The position numbers and the translations under genes were made by a program. This document shows, one piece after another, positions 35,101 to 45,824 of a stretch of DNA of 64,000 bases. Position 1 is the stretch's first letter. The number at the start of each line of letters is the position of its first letter. Under the pieces are notes generated by a model. It ran no database searches and was not told the DNA's origin. It saw nothing but the letters and a program-made list of their open reading frames with translations. The DNA comes from Symbiodinium microadriaticum (lineage: Eukaryota; Sar; Dinophyceae; Suessiales; Symbiodiniaceae), in assembly GCA_001939145.1 (NCBI GenBank), contig LSRX01000697.1:330089-394088 (forward strand), in the 5' to 3' direction.

Positions 35101-37945
35101 GAGTATCGGCCAAACCTCAGTATGCCCATGAATTCTTGCGAGCTTTTGACTTTACGTAGCTCCTGAACTTTGAGCTTCGGCGTCATTCTTGCTTTTCGAA
35201 GCGAGAACAGAATGCAGCAGGCACCTCTTCCGTGGTGCCGCGGATTTTGGTGACTTCTGACTGGGCTTTATCGTGCCGGGGGTGTCTGGAGAATTCGCCA
35301 TCAATTTTGCAGTAGCCCGCTGGTGTCATACCGAGCTTTCACCTTGGCTTCTACCTTCCGGGCTCCCTGAAGCTGATCGAGGCACAGCTGCTCTGCTGCC
35401 TCCTGCCAGTCTCAAGCTTTCTAGAATCAGGCCGGCACCTCATAGAACCCTACACGAGTCCTCGTCCGTGCGTATAATTGCCAAGGAATACCTCGACTTC
35501 CGGTGGTCTTACACGCGAAGAAATCGGCCGTCTGCGAATCTTTGACTGCGCCCAGCTGCACTGACATACCGCTTGTTGCAAGTATGAGCAGGAAGAGGAC
35601 GCCAAATGTGAAAGGGCAAGCCTCGGGCTTCGCTCAGGGCTGGAAGATGTGAACCCGGCTGATAACCAAGGCATCAACGCAGAATCGCATGAATGCCAAA
35701 TAACCAGTGCCTGGCAGAAGCTAGGCTACGAATTTGTGCGTACCGCGACAAACATAAGAAGGCCCTGCAGCAATGAGCCGCAATTGAGCCGGTCTTACCC
35801 TGCAGAGATGCGAAGACCACACCGAGCACGACCAACTGCAAGGGCAACAGACAGCCTCTCCTTCTGTACACAGTGACGCAGTGTCCCGCAGCCCGGTTCT
35901 CGGCACCAAGGGCAGGACAACAGGCCAGGCGCCAGCAATGTCCCAGGCAGTCTTGCGGAGCCACGCACCGAGGCCCTCGTCATCCTGCTTTCAGCGTGCG
36001 GCCGAAGGCACTTAGAAGCACCAGGCCACGAACGGCGAGGCACCCGCCTGAGACAACAGTCTGGCCAACTCGGCGGTTTCAGAGCTCCTGGGCGTGGACT
36101 CGAAAGACAAAAAACAGGAGAACTTTGGGGCAACTGGACAGCAGGGCCTTGCAGTCTCCTCCCACATCCTCCAGGAACCAGACTCAGCATAAAGTAATTT
36201 CACACACAGGGTTGTCACATGCCGTCGCAGAATGAAAGTGAGTCCTTCTGCCTGGCTCGTGATGGCGCGAAGAAACGTTCTCCGCTGTCCCGGCGGCATC
36301 CGTTTTGATTTCAGTGCTGTTCTGCTGCTGGGTCTTGATTTCAGTGCTGTTCTGCTGCTGGGTCTTGGGCACGGGCTTCTTCAACTCATGATCCACCTTG
36401 CCGCTTTTGGGTTTTGTCGCAGCCGGCTGGTGAGTCACTGTGTCTTTCTGACTTTCCCTGTCCTCCATTGAGGCGGGTTCTGTTGTGGGCGGCGTGTCAT
36501 CCATCTTGTGCCCAATCCTACCCTTGTCCCCTTCCGGCCGCTGGCCCTCGTCCTTCCTTCGATCGTTGTCCTCGTCGTTGTCCTCGTCCTTGTCTTCGTC
36601 TTCCTTGCCCTTTTTGTGCCGGTGCTTCTCGGGCTTCGTGACATTTCCAGCCCCAGTCTCGAGTCCAGCAGCCTTGACGGGTGCAGTCTTGCCGGCTTTC
36701 GTCGGCAAATGAGTTGAGGTCTGGATCTCTGGGGCTTCAGGACCATGCTCTCCGGGGTTGGGCCGGCTGGGGCGAGGCCACTGCACCCTTGGTGGCAGGA
36801 GCCCTGGGAAGTCAGCAATTCGTGGTCGGGCCGTGCGGGGCTGCTCAGGGGGTGCTGTGGGGTAACCCCACGCGGGCTGGTGGAAAGGTTCGCCGGGTGG
36901 CACCAAGGGATGACTGGTCGTCGCTGGCGCTGGGGCAGCTGAGCTGGTTGTTGGAAAGGGCCTGAGCTGAGATAAATACAGAACTGCAGCTTGCACGGCC
37001 CCAACAAGGTGAAGCTAAAACAAGTCTGCGAGGAAAGCTGCAAAGTATCGGCAGGAAGCCGTGGCCACTGCAAAGCCGTCGACCCGGCGGCACTCGGCAG
37101 CCTGGTGACGCCATCACCATCGTTGCCATCCAGAGTCTCAGCCAGCGGAAGCGGCAAGCAGAAGCGGCCGCCGATTTCCCTGGCCATGCACTCATAAGAT
37201 TAATCTTGAATTCGCTAGCTCTCACCTTGCGAAAGTCTGAGCTTGAACCCACCCCAACCCGCCTGGAAGGGTATGTTGGAATTCGAACTTGCTTGGAAGT
37301 GATGGTCGCGGTTTCAACTCCGCTTGCACCATGGTTGACAGCAGCTTCCTGCAAAGTGTGAGTTCGGCTGAAGCATCAGCAGCACCGTCTGCTGTGCCGG
37401 TCTTTAGGTCTAAATACAAAGTTAGACTGTTCTCCTGAGCGAACAGGCTGTCACTAAGGTCTACACAACACTAAAGCGCATCAGAAATCACGAGCATGTC
37501 ACAAGTTTCTGTCGCCGACCGTCCTCTTCCAGGGCAGTCACCGTGTCCTGGATAATTATCAAGACAACACCTCGAAACTGCCTCCCAACCACTCCCTCCA
37601 AAGGCTCGGCCAGGGGGTGTTCATTGCGATCATCACGGCATACATCAGCCAAGAGTCATCAAGAGTCCAAAATGACAAGCTGCTTTTACTACCCGGGAAT
37701 CGAAAGCTACATGCTGACCACCATACGGTATACGCTCCCCAGGCACCTGACGATTGTCTGGGCACTGCCCGATGCAGATCGCATATTCGGGATCTTTCGG
37801 ACGGGGCCAGTAGAGGAGCCTGAGAGGGAAAGGCTCTGAGGAGCGTCCAACGGAGTCCAACCGGAAGTGAAATCGCTAGGCCTTGGACCCCTTGTCTTCC
37901 ACGCCTGGGTCGACGCCGCAGAGATGGCCGCCGTAGTCGAAACCT
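32122..37945 (-). CDS. Choline-transporter-like protein, SLC44/CTL family, multi-exon
   Basis: Minus-strand exons match CTL landmarks in order: RGFDYGGHLCGVD (37891-37945); a 24-codon exon with perfect AG and GT ends, WPRPKDPEYAICIGQCPD (37747-37819), the conserved extracellular ICxxxCP loop; a 26-codon exon with AWDIAGAWPVVLPL (35907-35984) and a 12-codon exon LVVLGVVFASLQ (35799-35835, donor GTAAG), whose phases match and which together form a membrane helix; TMRRAIGCIDGAAQAIWE (about 34720-34850), matching the R-R-x-A-I loop; and FMSLFDVVFDTLIFCWLAD (about 32456-32525), the conserved C-terminal region. A tail near 32122-32280 is possible. Between the CP exon and the helix lies a Pro-rich, Lys/Glu-rich exon (36190-36975) that may form a greatly enlarged loop. 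Family role: membrane transport of choline or related amines. The first helix and some middle exons are not located. Confidence 0.82.
36190..36975 (-). CDS. Pro/Lys/Glu-rich low-complexity exon, possible SLC44 loop
   Basis: After an ATTTATCTCAG acceptor the minus-strand frame stays open for about 260 codons. It is Pro-rich first, then charged (HKKGKEDEDKDEDNDEDNDR), and has Asn-Thr/Ser sequons, including NVT and NST twice. A 30-bp unit encoding KTQQQNSTEI is exactly duplicated (36307-36336 and 36337-36366). It lies between exons of the SLC44-type gene on the same strand, at the place of the first extracellular loop. Membership in that gene is inferred from order only; it could be a separate gene or an intronic frame. 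Confidence 0.55.
36307..36366. repeat. 30-bp perfect tandem duplication
   Basis: GATTTCAGTGCTGTTCTGCT plus ten further bases is repeated exactly twice. It keeps the minus-strand reading frame. Confidence 0.95.
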
Positions 37946-37949
37946 CTGC

Positions 37950-39890
37950 CCACTCAACGGCGAATCTGCCCGAAGTCGGAGCAATGCAGCATCCACTGAG
38001 GAGGTGGCTGTGGTACAGCCTCCGCGGGTCGCCGGTGATGAGGGCGGAATACGTGATCCCACACCTTCAGCGACTTTTGATCAAGACTTTGAAAGGCAGC
38101 AGGAGCGACATGTTCCAACCTGGCTAGCGAATCTTGAAGCCTCGTAAGTGCACACAGTTTCGAGGCCCCAACCCCGACCCATCTACGCCAACCGTCGAAC
38201 TTTGCTCCCAGGCCAAACTAGCTCTCTCACCGACCCCACAAAGCCCGTCCGCGCCCACACATTCTGAGGCCGAAACATACCAGCCCAATACCTGAACGAG
38301 GAGGTAGCTCAGTGTGTGCAGGCATGGGCATTTGTCGGACCACCAGCTTGTTTGCAAGGCTCCGAAAAATAAGATAGAAGTATAACAAGCTTGCTCGTGC
38401 CGCTCCTGCATGACTTCGCGATGCTGCGACATGAAAAACGGTGGCAGCCAGGCGGCAAAACGAATGCGCACAAAGTACACAAATCTGTGGTCCGACGGGT
38501 GTGCGCCTTGATCATCACCTGCATCTGATGGGCATCTCACGGCTTGGCATCTTGCTTAGATTTCGACCTATGCTGTCTGCCCAGCGCATTGATGAAGCAT
38601 GTTCGTGCTAATTGCAGCCCCACCCACCCACCTCTGCATACTCTGGGGCCTGTCTGCCTGCCGAAAGAATCGTCACGGATGGTCACAAACATGAATAGCA
38701 TTGCGGGAAGCCTGCCGATCCTGAAGCTCCGGCTGGGCTGGAGTTTGCATTACGCCTGGCTCCTGGCACTGCTTCGCATTACCCCGAAAAGCAATCTTCA
38801 CGAAAAGGGTGAAGCCTGCGCTTCAACCCCTGATCATGGCTTGATGCGAAACTTGACAAAACTCGCCCTGCAGCAGCAAGCACATGTGGAACCGACATCA
38901 GGCGCATCTGAGCACATCCAGCTGCCAGGCTGGGATGCACAGCTACGAAGTTCATTCCATCTGCCTTTCTCCCTGGTGTGCCAAGGTTGGAATCCCTGGA
39001 TGTCCTCCTGCTTGTGAGGACGGCTACATAGAAGAGATGCTGGCGTCAGAAGCTCTTGAAAAAGTTGAGGCCCATGTGCAAGAAAAGAAACTCCGGAGCT
39101 GCCGCGACTGAAGGATGAGGCATTCATGGACGATACAAACAATACATCTCTCCGGACTTTCCATTGCCAGGCCCTGCAAATCGCTAGACTGTACTGCCTG
39201 ACTTCTGCATATCAATTGCAAGTCCTCTAAAATTCGACGACAAAAGGCCGCATCGGCCACGCGGGCCCAATTCTGTACCAGGCTTCAGCCCAGAGAAGTC
39301 CTTTCGAACCGTCCCGTTGGCCCAGAGAAGCCTTCAAGTCTTCAAGAATGCTGACAGCACACACGACCATACCATTCACAGAAAATACCGCGTCCTGCCT
39401 CAACTTTGCAGACGCCGATCAAAATCTTCTAGATCGCTCCGACTGGATTGGCTCTGTGACTCCTCTTGCAAACTCTCATCTCCGGTGCCGGTACTGTTGC
39501 TTCCAAGATCGGGCACAGCACGGTGCGTCGTCCTTCGCGGTGCTGTAGACAGAGTCCTCTCTGCCAATCTGCCGCATGCCCTGTCGAAGGCTCCTTGCCT
39601 CGAGGTGTCATCCCGCATGCGCGTTTGGCACTGTCTTTTCCTCCGTTGATACTTTCATACTGAGCTCGTCGCCTGGGCAAGCTTTCCGTCCACAGAACCG
39701 GACTGAAGGACATTCAACCAATCTTTGCGGTTTTGGTTCCTCTGTTGGATCTCACCTTACATGGCGACAGGCCAGCAGCTGCGGCAAACGGAAGCGTTAA
39801 ACCGACGTGAACGGGCAGTGCTGTTCCCGAAGAGCCTGCACGCAATTTACTCGTTATCGCATTAACCTCTGGCACAAGCACGGGGGAATG
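37950..39890. other. Stretch without a supported gene
   Basis: This should contain the 5' end of the SLC44-type gene and the 3' end of the plastid-type gene. I could not place the first SLC44 membrane helix. A plus-strand segment at about 39030-39110 (EEMLASEALEKVEAHVQEKK) and a minus-strand one at about 38650-38740 have fair composition but no splice support. Confidence 0.4.
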
Positions 39891-39899
39891 GGCATCGGG

Positions 39900-42800
39900 C
39901 ACGTGGGGGTTCAGCGAAATGGAGAGCCTGAAACGGACCACAAGAAACATGAACTCCATCCCAACTGCTGTCCAGCTTCCGTTCGTTTTACCGAGGCCGA
40001 AGAAGCGCACGGCCGGCGCAGCGAAAAACCCTACCTCAGACCAAAAGAAACGGACTTTGACTGGTCTGCAGTGTCTGATGCTTCGGCAAAAAACAGCAAG
40101 CATTGCGACGAACCCTCTCGCAGATTCTGAGTTGCCCGCGGCATAAGCTAGCAATCCTGGGTAGAAGCCTTTCACCGCAGCCAGGAAGCCTTGGTCACAA
40201 TCTGTTTGAGGTCCGATGCTTCAGCACTCACAACCCATCTGGCCTGTGAGCTTGTATCCTGCAAGGCCTGCGAACTGCGCACCGAGGTAAGCCTTGAAAC
40301 AGCTTGGGATTCGCAAGGTTCATACCATGATCTCGAGTTGAGTGCTGCAGACCCGCTCTGCCCGGTGGTGCCACCAAGGGTCAGCTCCGACGAGGTTTGC
40401 GACACCTAGGCTACCCATGGTAACATCTGTGCAAAACAGGAAGCAATGTCGAGCCGGCACTTTTTGCTAGCTGACTCAGACTGCTGGATGGCATATAACT
40501 CAAGAGCAACACCAAGTGGCCGAGCAAGACGACAAGCGTCAGATTGCCCTCGTCCGCTAAAGAGAAAGGAACCTCTTCCTCCTCAAAGCAGGACAGAAAG
40601 GCTGGTTTTTCACAATGGTGCCCATGATGACCTTTCTCCGGGTGCAGCTTATTTGCCTCCAAGATTGCTGGTGGCTTGCGCGAAGAAGTTTCACCTTTGC
40701 TCAGAACCACACGACTGGTCAATACTCGCAGAGCATTCTCACCAGTTCAGGCAAAGCAAGGGTAGCCCAGCCTTGCTTCTTCATTTGGAGGGCTGTGTAA
40801 CTATGCTTGCGGAAGTGCTCAAGGCTCCACATTAGTGTCGTCAACACGCATAAAGCATCTAATCGACGAAGCAGTACCATAGCACCTGACACACACTCAA
40901 CTAGCTGTCGCCTGCAGTGGTCCGCAGGTCATCGAAGACATAGACCTTCGTGACAAGGCCACCCATGAGCCATCATTACCCAGCACCGTGCTTTCTCCTT
41001 CCTGAGAGCCAAGCGATTTGTCCATCAGCTGCCACTTCGGGCCTTCCATTTAACCTCGAGACTGCTGGCAGCACCCAGCTCTCATTCACCTCGGCATCGC
41101 AGCACAATCCGAGCTTCTTTCGACGTGTTTGCTCCTGTGTGTGCGCGAGAAGCCTTGCCGCCTCGAGGCCTCAAAACCAATACTACTGGTGCAGCTCGGC
41201 GGCGTTGTATGTGCTCTCCGGTGACTTGTATCCGGGAGGGTCCAGCCTGGCAGCTTCTCCCACAACATTCATGTCCTCTCGCTCTCGGACTCCTAAACCT
41301 GTCCCAGGCGCAAAGGTGCCATCTGCTCAGCTGTCAAAACTCCGCCGTTCCGCCGGGCGAGGGCTGCCACAGCAGCCAGCTGCCGATCCAAGCCTGCAAG
41401 CGGAAACGCAAAAACTGAGTCTCGTCTCCTTCGAAACTCGTACGGTACTTACTCACGTTGACATGCGTGGCTTGGAAGATTCTTGGCAAGGTGCGGCCAG
41501 CGTTTGGATCTCCATCACCAAAAACAAAGCCTGCAGGCGCTGCAAATTTACATTAAGCAGCCGTGCACGAAACGAAGTGGAAGTCAAGCTGCTGTAAACG
41601 GATTCGAGGAAGCCCATTTTTGGCGGAGAACTCCGCGACTGCCAACTGAGACATCATCAAGATGGCGCCATACATTTAAGGCACATCGTGTATGTCAACA
41701 CGAGTTGCGGACTCTGCGTCTCACCGAGGCACTCATCGTACATATCGCCGCCGTAAGAATACGAATAGTACGGTCTGTAGAAAATCACATCAAATGGCCT
41801 TGGGCGACTGACATTCCCCAATCAAAGCTGATGAGTGAATGTGATGGATGGCATCCCTCAGCTCGAAGGCGAGTGATCCTAAAAGCAAGGAGGAGTGATG
41901 GACGTACGGCAAGTCACCCACAGTCCACTAGGCCGATGAGAGTGACAAGAAATCTCTAAACCTGTATAGTGCTGCGGTGAGGAAAAGACACCTTGCAATA
42001 CTGTACATGTTGCCTCCAAGTCTCGACGGGCCATAATACAAAGTCGGGCCAAAACCGAAACCACCACCTCCAAAAGAGTCTCCACCCCTTCGTCGGTCAT
42101 CTCGGTCCTGCAGCGGGGGACGGTGCCTATGCCAGGCATGCAAACTGGAGGGCGATGCCCTTCGAAAGCAGCTCGCATGGTCCCTGTCAGAGCTGGAAGT
42201 GCTGATGGCAATGATCGCCGTGTATATCACAGCAATGGAGGCAAATAGGGCCACACCGAAAGCAGCGCGGAGAGCTGTGAAAACCTGATCCAAATGTAAG
42301 CCAAGAAATGCACACAGAGATGAGCAGATACCATTCCTAAACCGTGGCCGGGTAGCAGTAGGCTTCGCTTTGTTCCATGCCTCACAGAAAATGCGCCAAC
42401 GAAGATGCCCTCAAGACAGTGCTCATTTACGCGATAAGACTAATAACAATTCTGAAAAGAGCAAAGGTACTAATAATACTAATAAAAACAATAGCAAAAG
42501 CAGAACTGATATCATTATGATCATCATCATCACACCAAAAAATGAAAATAATAACAGAATAGCAGCAATACTGTGATTGTTATTGCCAGTAATAATAACA
42601 TTATTTTGATATTGACACAAAAATACCGCCGATAATCAAAAGAACCACCAGAGGTCCAATCCCCGCCTCTCGAGCTGCCGCAGCGGAGGAAACCTTCGAC
42701 AAGGCCCCCTTCACGTCCCGGGGAAAGAGGTACACGAGCTCACCTACCAGGAAGCCAAGCGACCAGCTGTATGGGGACAAGAAAGTTGGGAGGCTACATC

Positions 42801-43655
42801 GGGGATTGGGGTTTCTAAGAACTTTTTGGGGTCCCTACCCCTTGAGTTTGGCCTTGAAAAACCGTGCTTAGGTTGCCGGATTCTCTGCATGGCACTCATA
42901 GGCATCCGGAATTCAAAGGTTTGTTACCCAAGGGTTGCCCCGAACCCGCTCCGCGAGGGCATCCACGGCTCCGATGTTATCTTTATGGTCTTGCAACCCC
43001 TGGCATGTCCCATGCGTTTGTCTATGCAGGGATCATATGCTTGACCCCCACCAAACACGAGACCCCACGAGGCACAGCCATGTGAGCTTTTGACGGGGGG
43101 ACTAGGGCGGTGACATGACCTCGCTGAAATCCAAAAGACACGGCTGCAATGATCCTGAACATTGCCTTTCCAGGCAAGTTGCTGCACAGAGTGCCGCATC
43201 ACGTCTACTCAGTCTACTCACTACTCGCGACACCGAGAGCCCACTACAGCACCCGCTCCGAAGCAGCAAAAGAAGGCAAGCAAAAACGATGACTCGCCCA
43301 GCCAAGCGAGAGCAAGACCCTCAACCTTAATAAAAATATTATTTGTTATAGTGATAATAGTAGCCACTAATCGCAATGAAAAAATGGAATGATTTTAATC
43401 ATGATCAATCTACATACTACAAGAGTACCAATTATTGTACTTATGAGTATCATCAATAATAAGGACTGTAATAACAACAACTATTTTAAGCATAACTGTA
43501 ACTAATGCTACTCTTTGTGTTTCGGCCTGTCTTGGAAACCTCCAGCTCGGCTTCGGCTCCCAAAGTGCCAGCGAGCTCGACCACGCCCCGGCGGGCCTGT
43601 TGGGCTCTCTCTCTTCAACTTCTGAGCTCTTTGACCCTCTTTCTTAGTCCTCATG

Positions 43656-43705
<50 letters not shown>

Positions 43706-43790
43706 GGTGGTGGTGGTGGTGGTGGTGGTGGTGGTGGTNCCCAAAATCCTGGTCTAATTATTGCCTGGACCCTAAAGAACCTCCCTTTTA

Positions 43791-43824
<34 letters not shown>

Positions 43825-45819
43825 GGTGGTGGTGGTAGTAGTAGTAGTAGTAGGAGGAGGAGGAGGAGGAGGAGTATGAAGAGTAGGAGTAGTAGCCTTC
43901 TTTAGTCTTTCTTTCGTGCGCCTCTTCCAAACTGAGACCGCCGGCAGCGGCGACGTCGGAGGGTGTTACTCGTGTTCCGGCTTTGGAGACGGCCTCTGGA
44001 AACCACACTTTCAATGCTGAGGCTTCTCAGTTCCAAACAGTGGCAAGACTTGTAGCAGTCTTCGCAGGCCTCTACCACCTTTTCCGGGGGAAGCTGAAAG
44101 GCCTGCCCAACTGGACAAATCATGCTCAGGCAAACATCATGCGACAGTTGAAGCAGAATAGTGAGAAACGTGCGGCGGAGATCCTCCCCAAGGGGCACAG
44201 CACCCGCTCTCAGCGTCGTTCGCGACGATCGGGAAGCATCACCTGCCGAAGCATCCGAGTCGAGAAAAGAACTTCGCTTCACAACGAAGCCTGCGTGATG
44301 ATAGACTCCGCCAAGAACAAGACACACTAGCGGCTGGCAAGCCAGCGCAACCAGCAAGCAGACCTTGCACAGCGCACGATATGAACCGATATCGCTCCTC
44401 TGAGGCGCAAACTGCCGGTGCTTCAGGATCAGCAAAGCCACCGCAGCTGGAAGGCCACGTTTTCGAAACATGTCTTGCCGGGGCATCAAGTCTGCAAAGC
44501 TATGCAACTCCCGAACCTGTGTTGAAGACTCCTTTCACCCAAGCTGCATATTACGCTTTGTCCTGTCATTGTCATCGGGCACTGTTACTTTGAGCAGCTC
44601 GGCTGCTGACGTAGAGCCAACGGCCGAACGTGACAATATGACGAAAGGGATACCGGAAGCTGTCATGAAACATGCTCGAACCATGAAATCCAATTGGCAA
44701 GGGTATGCAAACCCAAGAATGGGAAGTCTCTGCTTATCTGAGAAAGCGAGCCACAGGCCTGCAAGCCTCTGGGATTCTTCCTCGGGAACCTGAACCGAAG
44801 ACTCTCCGATCCTGCTTGCTGACACTCTGTCAAAAGGACATGCCTGCGCATAGCGATAGTCGTCCGTAGCCGTTGTCAGAGGCCGGTTCGCTGCAGAACC
44901 ACCAGGACCTGATAACCGAAATTGCGGCAATGAGAGTCCTCGCATGCGGGCTCAGTTCCTGGCCACTCCAGCTCATGGTATTCAAAGGCACATGCGTCAC
45001 ATGATCTCGCCAAAGATAATGCAGACTCGCTCCGCCATCAAGAGTTCGACTAATCTCAGAGTTCTACAAAGGCAACTATGCCTTTGGTGCTACTTTGCTT
45101 TCTACTCCATGCGGGGCTCCAGCCGGTGCGAGAAGAAAAAGCTTCTCAGAGCCGAATTTTTATGTAATTATGGACAGATCACACAGTTCGCAGATGCGCA
45201 TGTGTGTGCGACTCGGATTCGAATAAGCTCTTACATGGTACTAGAGCAGCAAACAAGTTTCATCTTTCCGATTTCCTGACTGCGGCAGCATGTAATACCA
45301 GTCGGTCCATCGGAACCACTACAGAGGTGAGAAAGAGCCTTCAGGGGGCAAAGGCTGCGTCAGAAATAAGAGGCTCCAAGTCTAAAAACAGATGTCCCCA
45401 AACTCAGGGCTTGATGATACGAATCCTGAGTGGTCGTGGTCAGGAGCTGACGAAACCCTGGCGCACAAAGGGAGAAGTTCTGAACACAGGGGAAGGCACA
45501 GCTCCAAGTCATAGTAGAGCGTAGTCCCGGCTTCTACCTGCCCGATCCACTGAAAGCCGGCATCTCGGTACGGCACACTGGGGGGTCGTGTACGCGGTCG
45601 GCACATGGCCTTCTTGACGTCAGCACTCTCGTCAGCATCATACGCCGTCTTGCCCTCACCTGCAAACGCTTTTCTCAAGTTCCTCCTACTGCTACACTGT
45701 CCCCATTCCGGCCGATGCAACATGACACGTGGGGCGGCCGCCCTCAACCCACAAGCATTGCGAAGCTTCACTGCAGCTGCCGCCGAGAGCACCGTTTCAA
45801 TTTCTGGGATTGCCGCCAT
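39900..45819 (-). CDS. Plastid-type membrane protein of the plant/algal GDGDPN/TAEQ family, multi-exon
   Basis: Exon 1 (45660-45819) starts at an ATG and ends at GTGAGG in phase 1. Exon 2 starts at 43995 after TTTCCAG with the matching phase, giving FAEAVSKAGTRVTPSDVAAA. Next: GELVYLFPRDVKGALS (about 42662-42743); FGVALFASIAVIYTAIIAIS, a membrane helix (42193-42284); RGGDSFGGGGFGFGPTLYY (about 42030-42108); PYYSYSYGGDMYDECL (41725-41774); AGFVFGDGDPNAGRTLP (41453-41539, donor GTAAGT); LARRNGGVLTAEQMAPL (41299-41393); NESWVLPAVSRLNGRPEVAA (about 41003-41089); EEEEVPFSLADEGNLTLVVL (about 40475-40590); and GFYPGLLAYAAGN (about 40080-40170). Phases agree at most joins I checked. The order matches, from memory, chloroplast membrane proteins of plants and algae with a winged-helix-like DVA start, a membrane helix, Gly/Tyr-rich linker, FGDGDPN, GGxxTAEQ and LPxLxRxxGxPEV. 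Its biochemical role is not known to me. One small exon near 43.2 kb is uncertain. Confidence 0.75.
42420..42640. repeat. AT-rich low-complexity block
   Basis: The block is dominated by AATAAT, ATAATAA and AAAAC variants with a (CAT)n element near 42515-42530. It lies in the intron between the GELVYLF exon and the membrane-helix exon of the plastid-type gene. A second AT-rich block is at 43325-43510. Confidence 0.85.
43656..43875. repeat. (GTA)n/(GTG)n/(GAG)n trinucleotide tracts with a single N
   Basis: (GTA)n from about 43656 turns into (GTG)n up to an N at 43739. A second (GTA)n-(GTG)n-(GTA)n-(GAG)n block spans 43791-43875. The single N inside the first tract probably marks an assembly join. 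Both lie in an intron of the plastid-type gene; open frames through them encode only homopolymers. Confidence 0.95.
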
Positions 45820-45824
45820 CTTTA

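Noticed and set aside
43505..44014. Frames encoding runs of Ser, Val, Gly, Thr or Tyr
   Set aside because: They are translations of (GTA)n/(GTG)n microsatellites.
43902..44507. 201-codon minus-strand open frame as a membrane protein gene
   Set aside because: The flanking exons at 45660-45819 and from 43995 join in phase across it, and its lower part overlaps the better-supported DVAAAGG exon in another frame.
44864..44871. CCGTAGCC as the start of a spliced leader
   Set aside because: The next bases (GTTGTC) do not match the leader (ATTTTGG).
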